NCBI RefSeq assembly: GCF_014898055.3
Contig: NW_023604861.1
Coordinates: 85,222,399 to 85,286,398, forward strand
Reading direction: 5' to 3'
DNA from: Talpa occidentalis
Taxonomy: Eukaryota; Chordata; Mammalia; Eulipotyphla; Talpidae
Length of the DNA: 64,000 nt
This document shows positions 41,370-53,710 of this stretch, piece after piece. The notes beneath the pieces were generated by a model. It was not told where the DNA came from. It searched no databases and was given only the letters and a program-made list of their open reading frames with translations. Within the stretch, counting starts at the first letter, position 1. Each line of letters opens with the position of its first letter. The translations under genes were made by a program, and so were the position numbers.

Positions 41370-41640
41370 GGGCCTCCCCGGTGGTGCAGCGGGTTGAGCG
41401 CAGTGCTGCGAATCTGTCCCGCAGCCTCTGAAGCATAGGTTCGATTCCCGCTGGCTAGGGAGATTCCCACATGGCATGGCAGACCTCTCCTGTCTCGCCC
41501 GCTGCACCCCTCAGCAGTGTATTTCTTCGGTCCATCTGCCTGTTCTGCTCCCCGCTCTGTCTCTGGTGAATCCTCTCACCCTCCTGTGCCTCTGACCTGT
41601 ATTCCAGTTCTTGTATAAATATAAACAAATCTTTAAAAAA
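41370..41640 (+). mobile_element. tRNA-derived T+ SINE, copy 12
   Basis: Starts GGGCCTCCCCGGTGGTGCAG, B-box GGTTCGATTCCC, with the GCTAGGGAGATTCCCACATG middle. Its short A-rich flanks AAAAATAG (left 41362-41369, right about 41634-41643) are consistent with a target duplication. Confidence 0.82.
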
Positions 41641-41699
41641 AATAGAAAAAAAGGGAAATTCTAAACACTAGGTATATTTGAAGACCAGGCTGTAAGTTG

Positions 41700-42540
41700 G
41701 GGCGGAAAATAGACCTGGTTGAAAATTTCAGTAATGAATTTATTAAATCCTCAGATCTCTCTCCTTCTATCTCCTAGGCTTTATTCTTCTACAATGCCCC
41801 TCTCTTCTAAAGAGAAGACCTTCAAAGCTTCCAGAAGAGGAAAATAAAACCAACAAATAATCATACATGAGAACTGGTAACAGATTTCTGAATAGCCACA
41901 CTGGAAGCTATAAGACAGTAGAGTCAAACATCCAAAAGTGAGGAAAATTATTTCTAGCCTAGAAGTTCAGTCCTAACAAGCCATCAATCAACTGTGAGGG
42001 TATAATAAGGCATTTTCAGACAGGAAATATTTCAAAATTTTACTTCCTATGCACCCTTCCTTAGAAAGCAATTGAAGGAAGAAATCAGCAAGATGAGCAG
42101 CTAAGAAAGGAATATGGCATCCAGAAAAAGAGATTTACTGTAAGAGACTGATATAGGGAGTCCCTAGAGGAGGAGAACTTGCAGAGCTCAAATAGCCACT
42201 GATGCATCTTAGAGCATCTCAGTCCATTCCCCTTTCTGCTCTGATTTTGTTCAGGGCAGCAGTGTGGCCAACTAAAAATAATCACTTTACCCAGATGCTA
42301 TTCAGCAATTTCTGGCCAAAGAGATATAGGAATAGATGTGAGGATAAAGCCTCTGCAGAAGAAAAGTCCTCCCATTTTCCTTCTTATTTCTCTTTAGAAA
42401 GGATCATCAGGTTTAGCAAATAAAAATATAGTTTTCTCAGTTAAATTTGAGTATCATATGTAAAACAGATATTTTTAGTATAAATATATCCCATGTCATA
42501 TTTGGAATATACTTAAACTAAAAAAATAAAATTCACTGTT
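41700..42540 (+). other. no element identified
   Basis: AT-rich non-coding DNA upstream of SLC4A5 exon 1. No exon or repeat is recognised. Confidence 0.4.
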
Positions 42541-42579
42541 AATCTGAAATTTGAATTTAACTGGGCAAACTGCTTTTTT

Positions 42580-42846
42580 TTTTTTTTAAAGATTTATTTA
42601 TTTATTTATACAAGCACTGGGTACAGTCAGAAACGTGGGAGGGTGAGAGGATTCACCAGAGCCAGAGCAGGGAACAGAACAAGAAGACCGACGAAATACA
42701 CTGCTGAGGGGAGCAGCGGGCGCGGCAGGAGAGGTCTGCGCACCATGTGGGACCCTCGCTGGTGGCCGGGGATCGAACTGGCGCTGCAGAGGCTGCAGGC
42801 AGATTCGCAGTTCAGCACTCAACAACTGCGCCACCGGGGGAGGCCC
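42580..42846 (-). mobile_element. tRNA-derived T+ SINE, copy 13
   Basis: Reverse orientation from its 5' end GGGGCCTCCCCCGGTGGCGC (right) to an oligo(T) tail (left). Perfect 14-bp duplication CAAACTGCTTTTTT (42566-42579 and 42847-42860). Confidence 0.92.
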
Positions 42847-42997
42847 CAAACTGCTTTTTTATCTTGAGCAGTGATATGGTGCCTGGAAGTGTAGCAGTCA
42901 TACTGTCATCATGGGTGTGAAATCCACATGCTAACTATGGATACAAGGGTGAAGAAGGACTGTTTTTCTTTTCCTTCCTTCCTTCCTTCCTCTCTTT

Positions 42998-43232
42998 CTT
43001 TGTTTAAGATTTATTTATGCATACAAGAATTGGCCAGAGGTGTGGGAGGTTGAAAGGATTCACCAGAGACAGAGTGGGGAACAGAACAGGTGGACTGATT
43101 GAAATACACTGCTGAGGGGAGCAGCAAGCGAGACAGGAGAGGTCTGCTATGCCATGTGGGCTAGCTCCTTGGCCAGGGATCAAACCCATGCCATAGCGCT
43201 GAGACTTTAACCCCTGAGCCACCAGGGAGGCC
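42998..43232 (-). mobile_element. tRNA-derived SINE, older subfamily, copy 14
   Basis: Reverse orientation. It ends at GCCACCAGGGAGGCC and carries the GGCCAAGGAGCTAGCCCAC middle. A (CCTT)n tract at 42973-42996 adjoins the tail end. The flanks are only loosely similar (AGAAGGACTGTTTTTCTT and AGAAGAACCTTTTCTT). Confidence 0.8.
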
Positions 43233-43870
43233 AGAAGAACCTTTTCTTAATGACTTTACTAAGCCATTCTACCACCATTGGATAGCCCGCACTTTGGCTT
43301 TTTATTGTGGAGAACAAATCATTAATTTATTTAAAACTATTATAATTTTTCTATTACTCAAAACCATACCTGAGACAAAACACTGGGGAACTGTTTACCA
43401 GGCAAGTGATATTGGGTTCTGTAAGTAAAGAAAACAGGGAGAATGAGCATTGAGTGTTCATCTAGTAGACTCTGCAATACTTTCCGACCGACATCCATTC
43501 CTTCTTTTTGCCTGCTTATAGACCCCCATTTTGTTTAGACAGTCACAGGATCTTTGATTATCACAGACACCTTTCCCAACTCCAGGCATGAGTTGTGATC
43601 TGTCTAAAGCATTAATTTTAATCTTAGGTCCTTGGTCAGTAACAGATCTGCGGAGTAATCATGTAGATAGGTGTCAATGAGATTTAAATGAAAGTCCACT
43701 GAATTGGGCTTCCAGAAAATTTTCTCACTTGCCTAATAAAAAGTGCCAGAGATAGTTGGAATGCACATTTTACCCTTTACCCTCACTCTTTTCCTGAACA
43801 GACCTTGGGCACAAGACTTCTGGATGAAGCAGCCATCTTGTAACACAATGTGACAAGTATGTACACTGAT

Positions 43871-43964
43871 TTTATTTATAATTTTTCTTTTAATTTTGGA
43901 GGTTAATTTTGCTCTATCATTATGTGCACATGCTCCATTCACCCTCCACCAAACTACACATTGA
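43871..43964 (-). mobile_element. short retroposed 3'-end repeat, copy 2
   Basis: Shares CACATGCTCCATTCACCCTC and CACCAAAC with the insert at 41091-41222, including the A-rich tail in reverse. Flanks ACACTGATTTTAT and ACACATTGATTTTTTT are similar, suggesting an imperfect target duplication. Confidence 0.5.
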
Positions 43965-44304
43965 TTTTTTTCATTAACTGAAAACAGTGATGATATATCT
44001 ATATTGGGAAGATAAAGAAGAGGATATGGGTATGGTATGAGTTAATTAAATACTCACCTATCTTACTTTTTATTATAAGCTCTTAAATGGTGTGAATTGA
44101 TTTTTAAATAATGACTGTTGTTTTTATTTAAAATATTTTAAGGCAAATAATTTAATACGACACATGTTCCCATGTGTATTGTATATCATTTTCTGTGATG
44201 GTTTGTATCCCCTGAAAACCCAGGATTAATCATTTGTTCAAAGTGAATTCACGTTTAAAATACTCAGAACTGCGAAAGAACTAGAAAACAAAGAACCTTT
44301 AAGA

Positions 44305-44482
44305 CAGTGGTTCTCAAACTTGAGTTGGCATCAGCGTCACCTAGAGTGCTGGTTAAAACCTAGAGGGCCACCTCACAGTTTCTGATTCAGTAGCTGGGGT
44401 GGGTCAAGGATTTTGCATTTCTGACAAGTTTCTAGTTGATGCTGCTCTTGCTGATTCAGGGACCACACTTTGAGAACTGTTG
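44305..44482 (+). mobile_element. MER5A-type hAT-Charlie element, near full length
   Basis: Starts CAGTGGTTCTCAAACTTGAG and ends ACCACACTTTGAGAACTGTTG, with GCATCAGCGTCACCTAGAG, TTTCTGATTCAGTAG and TTTGCATTTCTGACAAG between, as in MER5A. The 8-bp flanks CTTTAAGA and TTTTAAGG are a decayed hAT target duplication. Non-autonomous. Confidence 0.88.
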
Positions 44483-45029
44483 TTTTAAGGAAATAACTGC
44501 TAAATTATGTTTCTATTAAGCTAAATCAACATACACAGAGTTTGCTTCAGGTGAACTTTACACACACAGCAATATCACATCTCTTCACACAGATTTGGGC
44601 ACTGTGGATTGGTATGCTTAGCAAGAACTCACTGGAAGTGTCAAATAGGTTGGTGGTTTTCTTTTTCTTTCTTTTTTTTTTTTTGAGAATTGGTATCTTC
44701 CTCTTCTCTCATGTTGTAAGGAGTAAAGAGAAGCTGGGAAGCAGATCCTCTTTCTTACAGAGAACTATCTCCACATGGTTTAGGTGGGGCTGATTTCGGT
44801 GGGGCTGATACTTGGACCCAACCCCAAAAAGGAAAGGCCATGTGATCTACCCCATCAATATCACACACTCCTCACTTCCTAGTCACAGAGACTAGGAAGA
44901 TCCCATACTCAAAGTTGTACCCATAAGAATTCTTCCTAAGACATTTCTACCTGGTCCATCCAAAAATACTGCCTCTGCTCCTGTAAGCTGAGAAGCTTTG
45001 GAGCTATTATCTTGCCTGCTAAGTGGAGG

Positions 45030-45185
45030 AGCGCATCCAAGAAGGATGAGAAAGAGTAACAGTAACACTCCACTCCCCTGAACTGACCTTCACAGTTGTG
45101 TTGAGTTAATAAATTCACCCTATTTTTTCTCATGTTTGAGTTGGGATTCTGACACTTGAAGTCAACAGTTCCTGACTGATACAAA
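45030..45185 (+). repeat. possible old LTR 3' end
   Basis: TTAATAAATTCACC, GAGTTGGGATTCTGACACTT and CAGTTCCTGACTGATACAA resemble the 3' end of an old mammalian LTR (R/U5-like). The 5' part cannot be traced, so the identity is weak. Confidence 0.35.
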
Positions 45186-45227
45186 TGAAATAATTTTCTA
45201 GCATGCTTTAGAAATGTGTTCTTCTTT

Positions 45228-45487
45228 GGGCCTCCCTGGTGGCTTAGGGGTTAAGTCTCAGCGCTATCACCACAACAGACTAAATTCCAGCCAGGAAGCT
45301 AACCCATATATGGCACAGCAGACCTCTCCCGTCTCACCCTCTGCTCCCCTTAGCAGTGTATTTCAGCAATCCTCCTATTCTACTCCCCATTCTGTCTCTG
45401 GTGAATCCTCTGGCCTACACCCCAGTTCTTCTATGCAAAAATAACAAAAGAATAAATAAAGGATTTGCTAGCTTAAAAAAAAAAAAA
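45228..45487 (+). mobile_element. tRNA-derived SINE, older subfamily, copy 15
   Basis: Starts GGGCCTCCCTGGTGGCTTAG with a degenerate B-box. The tail contains a non-SINE stretch GGATTTGCTAGC before poly(A). The flanks AAATGTGTTCTTC and GAATGTGTTATTC are a decayed target duplication. Confidence 0.8.
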
Positions 45488-45934
45488 GGAATGTGTTATT
45501 CATATCTGAAGTACCGTTTTGAAGTTCAGATTGGAAATTTTAAAAAAGTAAATAAAAATTGACAATACAAATGCAAAGGATGAAATCTCTACAAAACTAC
45601 AGAAGAATTGGGATATAATGTAGCTAATATGCAGGTGGATGCTCTTCTCTCAGTCCTGCATTAATTGAGACCAGTCCTTCCACATCCTCTGTGATAGGTC
45701 TCCTTCCTCACAGCTTGAGAGAAGTTCCTTTCCAGGAGTAAGAGCAGTAGAAGACCTCAGCATGCCCCAGCTCATCTTCAAAAGAAGTTGTCCATGAGAT
45801 TCAGTGTGTTGGCCATTCAGAAAGTGTTTAGATTAGCTATAGCTCTGACTGGCATCTGCCTAGCCCATCATAAAAATTACTGAACCCATGAGACAGAATT
45901 TTATCTTCATCATTTCATATAATGTGTATTAATA

Positions 45935-46100
45935 GAATGTCAGGTATTTTGCTCTTATAATCTCTTTTAATCCTCACTAAAGTTCAGTGAGGTATATAAT
46001 TTCACTCCCCTTTTACAGATGAGGAAATGGAGGGTCAGAAAGTCAAGTGCTTTTTCCTGATTCACAAATCAGGCATGGTGGAGCCAAGATTCTAAATGGA
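45935..46100 (-). repeat. MIR-family repeat
   Basis: TTTTAATCCTCACTAAAG, CCCTTTTACAGATGAGGAAA, TGGAGGGTCAGAAAG and GGAGCCAAGATTCT fit the reverse MIR pattern. Confidence 0.55.
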
Positions 46101-46104
46101 TTCT

Positions 46105-48180
46105 CTCAGATTACCAGACCCAAGGAAGAAAGGAAGGAAGACAGCAAGGAGAAAAACAAGGAGATAAAAGGAAGAAGTGAGAGATAGAGGGGATCTGGTG
46201 GGTGTTTCTGACAGCTTACATTTCTGAGCTTTAGGCCCATCCTGAGGTCTCGCTGAATTCCCGTCAGCAAAAATTCCCAATATAAACAGTCCCTTAATAT
46301 AAGCAGTCCCTTTCTCTCCAGCTAACTTCAGTTTGTTTGAATTACTTTCATCTGAAAGATATTAACCACCCACTACAAAGAAATTGTTTTAGCAACAGAC
46401 CAGTTCTTGTTCTAACACAAGAACTTGCAACAGCAGTTACACAGCACCTCCTCTGCCCAAATAACTCACTATTCTCCCATTCACCTTTAGATTACAGATT
46501 GTCTTGGTAGTGGGTATGGCCTTATCGTGAGGCTCTTTTCTGTTCTGAGTCACTTCAGGTTTCCTTTCCACTTCCTGCCCCTGCAATACCAGCCTCGAAC
46601 GACATCTGGGATCCCTGAAAATCTAAACCTTACTTACAAAATAAGTCCCTAAGCATGTAAGGCTAAGGAACAGAGTGCATGTAAGTGAGCAGTCATTCAG
46701 GGACCTTGTCCAAACAGCCTTCATGTTCACTGCAGCAAGGAGGTGGGGATAGGGGTGGACAGCACATTTTGGCCATTAGAACTGGTGATTTAATCACCTG
46801 TCATTTTACACACACATACACAAACACACACACACACCATCCACAATAGCATATCAGTCCAACAAATTCAATCCAACAAATTCAGTTTGTTCCAGATATT
46901 TGCACCTAGACATTGGAAACATAACTAAAATTTAATTATTAGGGAAGAAGGGCAAAACATGGTATTAAAGTCTTAAGAAAAGACATGCTATCCCTGGAGG
47001 ACAACTCAGTAGGAAATAGGTGGTACCACATTCACTGGTCAGCCTTTTCTTTTACCCCATTTCTTAAGACATTTGGCCTTATTCTACTCAACATGGGACC
47101 AGCCCAACATGGTATCCAAAGTATTTCAGAAAAGGACATCCCTGATGGCTCATCTGGGATTATTTTGAGAACTGAACTGGCAAGAATGACATGGGGTGAT
47201 GCTTGCTTTTAAAAAGTTAAATTAGAAGCCAAAGAAAGGTTACTCAAGTAACCAATGTCTTAACCATATTTTCTGAGTCCTTCAGACCACACCCACGCAT
47301 GCCCAGAGAGGAAAGACCAAACAAGCCAATAAAATATCTCTAAGCAAACCACCACCAACAAAACTAGGTACCTACCAAAATCTAACAGAAGTGTGAAATG
47401 AAAGTAGGATAACCACTACTTAATTTCTATTCCAAGATGTTACATTACCAAATATAATCTATTCCCATATAATATATTTCCTATAGATTTTTGGGGAAGA
47501 GGCAAGTCAGGGTTTTTGCTTACTTCATTAATATTTCAGACAGTCTTTCAAATTTGGCTAAGATGGCAGAAATTCATGTGCCTAGAAGAAAAAGCCTTTC
47601 AATTGCATCAGACAAGAACAAAAAAGAACTAACTTACCAGGGTGTCAGAGAGTGAGTCTCCTGTCATTTCTGTTAATTTGGAGATTTTGTGACCCCAGCA
47701 TCAGGGTGTTAATTCAGTATAATTTTTTAAAGGCAAATAAAATATCCAGTGCTTATTTGGAGGATTTATCCAGTTTTCATAGTATTCGTCTCAGTGTGTG
47801 TGAAGCTCACTCTCAAACACTCAGTGTTCATATGGTCAACAGGCATGTTTTCCTTCATCTGCAGTTTTGCCTGCTATCTCTGAAGCTCCAAGCTTACCTT
47901 TACACTCTTAGCACTGGAAAACAGGATCCAAAGCTCAGGAAGGACAGTTGCTGTTGGGTAGTAAGAAGGACCCTCTGTGATTTCCAAGCTGAATGTATTT
48001 GGGGCATTGGAGATTGACTTGGGCTCAGTGGTGGCCAGCCTTGTGACCAGGGAGGGGGAGGGACACTGCTGCAGGGGAAGGGACAGAGGGCTGGCTAGCT
48101 GACAGACCAGGGTAGTGCCAGATCTGTCAGAGCAGGCCACCATCATAAGATATCTTTGTTCTAAATTTCTTGGATGTTTA
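46105..48180 (+). other. no gene identified
   Basis: Non-coding upstream sequence with a (CA)n tract at 46808-46838 and a short duplication of CCAACAAATTCA at 46858-46883. Nothing here has a conserved frame with splice sites. Confidence 0.45.
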
Positions 48181-48189
48181 ACTTGGTGA

Positions 48190-50580
48190 TTTTTTTAATA
48201 TATTTTTTTTATTTTTTACATCATTGTTCATTTTTAAACAATATTTGCTTCCCCCCACCCCCTCAGGTGTAGTCCCCATGGAGTTTCCTTCACCAATGCA
48301 CCTAGACACCTCAGACATCACCTCAGTCCCCTGTGCTCCTCCCTCCCTCCCTCTGATCCCTCTCCCGCCTCCTCCCCTGCAGTATGTCTCTGATTTATAA
48401 CTGTTTTTGCTTTGTTGTGTTGTATACTGTTACTATTTTTTTTACACTGATGTCTTATTTGGTTCCCCTATATCCCTGCTATAAGTAAAACCATCCGGTA
48501 TTTTCCTTTTTCCTTCTGGCTTATTTCACTGAGCATAATTCCTTCTAGTTCCATCCACATTGCTGCGAATGGCATGAGTTTATCTCTTTTGATTGCTGAA
48601 TAATATTCCATTGTGTATATATGCCACGTCTTCTTGATCTAGTCATCTATTTTTTGGGCATTTGGGTTGTTTCCAGGTTTTACCTATTGTAAATAGTGCC
48701 ACAATAAACATAGGTGTACAGGTGTTCTTTTGAATCTTTGTTTTTGTGTTTTTGTGTCCTTTGGATAGATCCTTAGTAGTAGAATTTCTGGGTCGTATGG
48801 TAGCTCCATTTTTAGTAGACTGAAAAACCTCCAGACAGCTTTCCATAGTGGTTGGACAAGTTTGCACTCCCACCAGCAATGTAGGAGAGTTCCTTTTTCA
48901 CCACATCCTCGCCAACATTTGCTGTTGCTTGTTTTTTTGATATGTGCCATTCTTACTGGTGTAAGGTGGTATCTCAATGTGGTTTCAATTTGCGTTTCCC
49001 TTATTATAAGGGATGTTGAACATTTTTTCATAAGCCTGTGGGCCATTTGCATTTCCTTTTTGGAGAAATATCTTTCAAGTTCTTCTGCCCATTTCTTGAC
49101 TGGATTGTTTATTTTGTTTTTGTTGAATTGTGTGAGTTCTTTGTATATCTTTGTGATCAGTCCCTTATCAGTTGACTGGAGTGCAAAGATTTTTTTCCCT
49201 ATCATTGGGGTGTCTCTCTGTTTTGGTTAATGTCTTTTTTGCTGTGCAGAAGCTTTTCAGTTTGAGGTAGTCCCAGGTATTTGTTTTCCTTGACTTTCTT
49301 TGCTTTGGGTGATGAGTCTTTAAAGATGTTATTGCAATGTATGTCTTGTAGTGTTTTACCTATATTTTCTTCTATATATTTTATGGTTTCAGGTCTTATG
49401 TCCAGTTCTTTTATCCATTTTGAGTTGATTTTGGTGTAAATGAAACTAGTTTCATTTTTTTGCATGTGGTGGTCCAGTTTTCCCAGCACCATTTATTGAA
49501 CAAACTGTCCATGTTCCATTGCATATTCTTTGCTCCCTTGTCAAAGATCAGTTGTCCATATAAGTGTGGTTTTATTTCTGGGCTATTTGGTTCCATTGGT
49601 CTGTGTGTCTGTTTTTGTTCCAATACCAAATTGTTTCAATTATTATGGCTTTGTAGTATAGCTTGAAGTTTGGAAGTATGATACCTCCTTTCTCCTTATT
49701 TTTATCAGTAGGGCTTTGGCTTTTCGTGGTTTTTTTTTGTTTTGTTTTGTTTTGTTTTGTGGTTCCATATGAATTTCATCAGTATTGTTCTAGTTCTTTG
49801 AAGAATGTCATTGAGATTTTTATTGGAATAGCATTGAATCTGTATATTGCTTTTGGTAGGATGGAAATTTTAATAATGTTAATTCTTCCAATGCATGCAC
49901 AGGGGATGTATTTCCATTTCTTTGTGTCTTCTATTTCTTTTAACAGTGTTTTATAATTTTCTTTGTATAGGTTTTTCACCTCTTTTGTTAGGTTTATTCC
50001 CAAGAATTTGATTTTTTTGTTTAAATTATAAAAGAGATAGTTTTCTTGATTTCTTCTTCTTCAGATTGAGTGTTGTGTATAGGAAGGCTACTAATTTTTA
50101 TGTGTTAATTTTGTATCCTGTTACTTTACTGAACTGGTTGATTATTTTGAGTAGTTTTTCTGTGAAGTTTTAGGATTCTCTATATATATTATCATATTGT
50201 CTGCAAATAGTGATAGTTTTACTTCTTCTTTCTCTATCTGGATTCCTTGTATGTCTTTCTCTTGTCTTATTGCCCTGGCTAGGACCTCCAGTATTATATT
50301 GAAGAGCAGTGGTGAGAGAGGACATCCTTGTCTTGTTCCTGATCTTAAAGGAAAGGCTTTCAGCTTTTCACCATTGAGAATAATATTGGCAGTGGGTTTG
50401 TCGTATATGGCTTTTATCATGTTAAGGTATGTTCCTTCTAACCCGAGAATTTCAAGGGCCTTCATCATAAATGGATGTTGGAGTTTGTCAAATGCTTTCT
50501 CAGCATCTATTGATATGATCATATGGTTTTTATTTTTCTTTTTGTTGATGTGTTGGATGATCTCCATCTCTGAATCAGTT
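48190..50580 (-). mobile_element. 5'-truncated L1 (ORF2 from about codon 578), degraded
   Basis: Reverse-transcriptase C-terminal half, zinc-knuckle-like region and 3' UTR in pieces over six frames (50567 down to 48643). The FADD motif reads FADN, so the second catalytic Asp is lost. Numerous frameshifts are present. The 3' UTR differs from that of the 53.9-kb L1, so it is another subfamily. A (GTTTT)n expansion sits at about 49739-49760. Confidence 0.88.
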
Positions 50581-50581
50581 C

Positions 50582-50866
50582 TTTTTTTTTATTATTTTAT
50601 TTTATTTTAAAGATTTATTTATTTATATAAGAACTGGGGTACAGGCCAGATGCACAGGAGAGTGAGAGGATTCACCACAGACAGAGTGGGGAACAGAACA
50701 GGCAGACTGATGAAATACACTGCTGAGGGGAGGAGTGGGAGAGAAAGGAGAGGTTTGCGGTACCATGTGGGATTCTCGCCGGCTGGCGGGGATGGAACCT
50801 GCGCTACAGAGACTGTGGACAGCTTCACAGTGCGGCGCTCAACCACCTGCGCCACCAGGGAGGCCC
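50582..50866 (-). mobile_element. tRNA-derived T+ SINE, copy 16
   Basis: Reverse orientation, 5' end GGGGCCTCCCTGGTGGCGCA at the right, tail to oligo(T) at the left. It sits exactly at the 5' limit of the L1 at 48190-50580. I see no clear target duplication of its own. Confidence 0.85.
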
Positions 50867-50869
50867 CTG

Positions 50870-51149
50870 AGCCTTTAAGTTTTTAACTGTAAATGAATAG
50901 GAGCAGACCAACAACTATATCTAGGAAATATTGAAAAATCCAAATGAGCTTATATATGTAGGAGATTGCAAGTTGTAATGCAATATGTATATCAAAGAAT
51001 GGTGATGGATTTTATTGTTGGTATCTTATACATACTAATTCTCTTACTTTGCTACTCATAAGTCTGGCATTAAATGTAAAGCTCTTAACCTAAAAATATA
51101 GCACTTCTTTTTCCTCCTGCTTTCAGCTTATCACTATTTACTGAAAGTG
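50870..51149 (+). other. unassigned segment between SINE and possible L1 target duplication
   Basis: About 280 bases of AT-rich sequence that I cannot match to L1. ACTTGGTGAT at 51150 repeats the sequence at 48181, next to the L1 tail, raising the possibility that this stretch belongs to the inserted DNA. Confidence 0.3.
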
Positions 51150-51984
51150 ACTTGGTGATCTTTTTATGGCAATGTTATATTTTAGACTTGACTTTGAAAT
51201 GCTGGTTTATCTCCCTGCATGGTTCTATCCCAAATTCTTTTTGGATCCTGCCTTGGATGTTAGAAGTGGAAGAGGCTTAGAGATGACCCAGCCCTAACCC
51301 AGAGGCACCCATTTTATTGAGGGGTGTGGAACTTCCAAGAGCATACAGAAGCCTGGGTCTGCTATTACACATTGGGATGCCCAGCTGGCAGGCACCCAAA
51401 GTTAACTTAAGTGTCTTCAATCTTTAGGTAATTAGAGCTTTGAGTTCTACTGAGATGTTAATAATGTATCTTATCACATTGCGGTTACCTAAAGCTCTCA
51501 GATTAGGACATTGCTTAAAAATTGTGACAGTTTTATTTGTGGTCAGTGAGCTTGTATAAACATGTTATGTTTAAATATCTTGATCACAGGCTTCATAAAA
51601 TCCTCCAAGACAATATTTTTGAAAGGATCCAGGGATATCAACAGTTGGAAAGATCTTACATCTCTCGTAGACTTCTAGATACCACAGCCATGTGGTTAGC
51701 CTTCTAGTTCACATCTGCTCTTCATTCAAGTCATTTGTACTAGCTGCCTGCTAATGAAAGGGGAAGTGGTGATAATGGATGATAGAAATGGTAGTATGGC
51801 AGTCGGGCATAATGGAGATGTAAATGGACCTGGGGAAAGGAAGATGGATGTCTACATGGAGGTGATAAGGTGTCAGTAGAGGTAGTGGTGATGGCTGAAG
51901 AGGTGAGAACTCTAGAATGATGGAATAGGAGATTCTTGTTACTTTTTACTTGTTATTCTTGTTAGTTATGCTGATCACTCTACA

Positions 51985-52120
51985 GAACCTGACCTGCTAT
52001 GGTTACAAGTATGAAATGGTATGGTCTTGACATTAGGAATCTGGAGAACCTTGTTCTGTCCCCAGAACTATGTGAGTTAATCACTTCGCCTCTCTGTGTT
52101 TCAGTATTCATGGAGCAAAG
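51985..52120 (+). repeat. MIR SINE fragment
   Basis: GGTATGGTCTTGACATTAGG, TGTGAGTTAATCACTTCGCC and TCTCTGTGTTTCAGTATTCA resemble MIR. Diverged. Confidence 0.5.
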
Positions 52121-53128
52121 TTTGTATTTAATAAATGGTGGCTTGTTAAGGGAAACTCATTTTTCTCTCTCCAAGTATTTTATTTACCCTTCCTTATAAA
52201 GTAGAAGCTTCTTACCTTCCTGAAGTCTTGGGAAAAGTGCTCTTCACTGCCCTCTCTACTGCCTTACTCACTCCTACCTAAAGGAGAATGAGTGACTTGT
52301 GCTCTTGATGAATTTGGGAGATAAAATGAGCATGTATCATGACTCAGATCCTTCTGCCTTCCCCAGAGAAGACCTGAACTTCCCCCTTCTCTTCCATTCT
52401 TTACAGTAAACTTCCCAGGCAGGTTCTTGCCCTGCAGGGTAGGGAGTCTTCCAGTCTTGGGTAGATAAGTTTGACTCTGGAGGAAAGAATTAAGTAGCTT
52501 GACAATGGTTGTACATTCTAAACTAAATTCTGCAATAGCTTTATCTGTTATAAAGTTATTTTAATTTCTAGCTGTTTGTATCTTATTTCTCCTTTGATTC
52601 CAAGTATAGAAGGATTCTGAGCACAGAAGGAAAGATTATGAAGAAGTATCATTCTCAAATTCCAATGCTGATATAGTAGTAAAAGAGCCTGACTGTTGTT
52701 GATTAAACTAAAATGGTCTCTTCATTTCCTTCCGGTTCTAACATCCTGTGAGTCTGTGTGTCTATGTCTCTGGAGCAAAACAAACATGGAGATCGGCCAA
52801 AGGTTGAGATTCCTAGTGGACAATTTCCTAAGCTCTGACTCTCTTCCTGCTTTTCAACCTAATGAAAACATCAAGTCTTCAAGCATCTTCCTCTTATCCC
52901 CTCCTACCAGGGCTTTGTTTACCCTGTTCTAGTCTGGACCTAATGATGAATCCCTTCCACTCCTCTCTCACTAATGCCCATAACCTCTTGTTCCTGCCCT
53001 GCTAATCTCTTGATCTAAGCAGCTCACCCATTAACAATTTCCTCCTGCACTGAGGTCTCTTTCATTTCTGGAGAAAGCTTGTCTTCAAGGGGAGAAAACA
53101 AAGCCAATACACAGAGTGGCAGAGGTAG

Positions 53129-53181
<53 letters not shown>

Positions 53182-53185
53182 CAAG

Positions 53186-53230
<45 letters not shown>
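53129..53230 (+). repeat. compound (GT)n(GA)n microsatellite
   Basis: GT repeats 53129-53167 followed by GA repeats to 53230, with one GCAAGCAA interruption. Frames read through it on both strands (Ser/Leu and Arg/Glu repeats) are artefacts. Confidence 0.95.
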
Positions 53231-53536
53231 AAGAGTGAGCGAGCGAGTGACAGAGAGCATACTAGTCCCATGATGCCTATGGGCAGCTCCATTCCTGCCC
53301 TTCTGTGTGGTTTACTTTTGTGTGCCCAAAATCTGTTGAGAGAAGATCTGGCCACCTCTTTTCTCTCCTCTTCTTTCCCTTTAGCCTCTTTCCATATTAT
53401 TGCCAAGGACACTGGTTCACCCAGACTTTAAGCACTGGAATAAATGCTTGGGGATTTTCAGTCCCGCCTCACTAGCAGAATGGTAACAACTGAGACTCAT
53501 GCACTGGCCTAGGGAAAGGGAAAAGATTGGACCCAC

Positions 53537-53710
53537 TGGTTCTCAGTCAAAGGTGCCTTTATTCCACAGGGAATGTTTGGCAATGTCTGAAGACTGGGAG
53601 GAAAATACTGCTGGCTTCTAGTGGGTAGAGGATACTGCTAACATCCTGCAATGTACAGACACCCCTCACAACATAGAATTAGCTGGCACTAACTTAATAG
53701 TGGTGAGATA
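53537..53710 (+). mobile_element. MER20 (hAT-Charlie) fragment
   Basis: CACTGGTTCTCAGTC, GGAATGTTTGGCAATGTCTG, GGCTTCTAGTGGGTAGAGG and ACATCCTGCAATGTACAG match MER20 in order. The right terminal repeat is lost. MER20 copies are known regulatory sequences in some mammals; no such role can be inferred here. Confidence 0.75.

Larger units (their letters stand above)
51170..53530 (+). other. no gene identified
   Basis: Mostly unique non-coding sequence, with a MIR at about 51985-52120 and the microsatellite at 53129-53230. Confidence 0.45.

Noticed and set aside
53024..53412. Ser/Leu-repeat frames
   Set aside because: Read-through of the GT/GA microsatellite.
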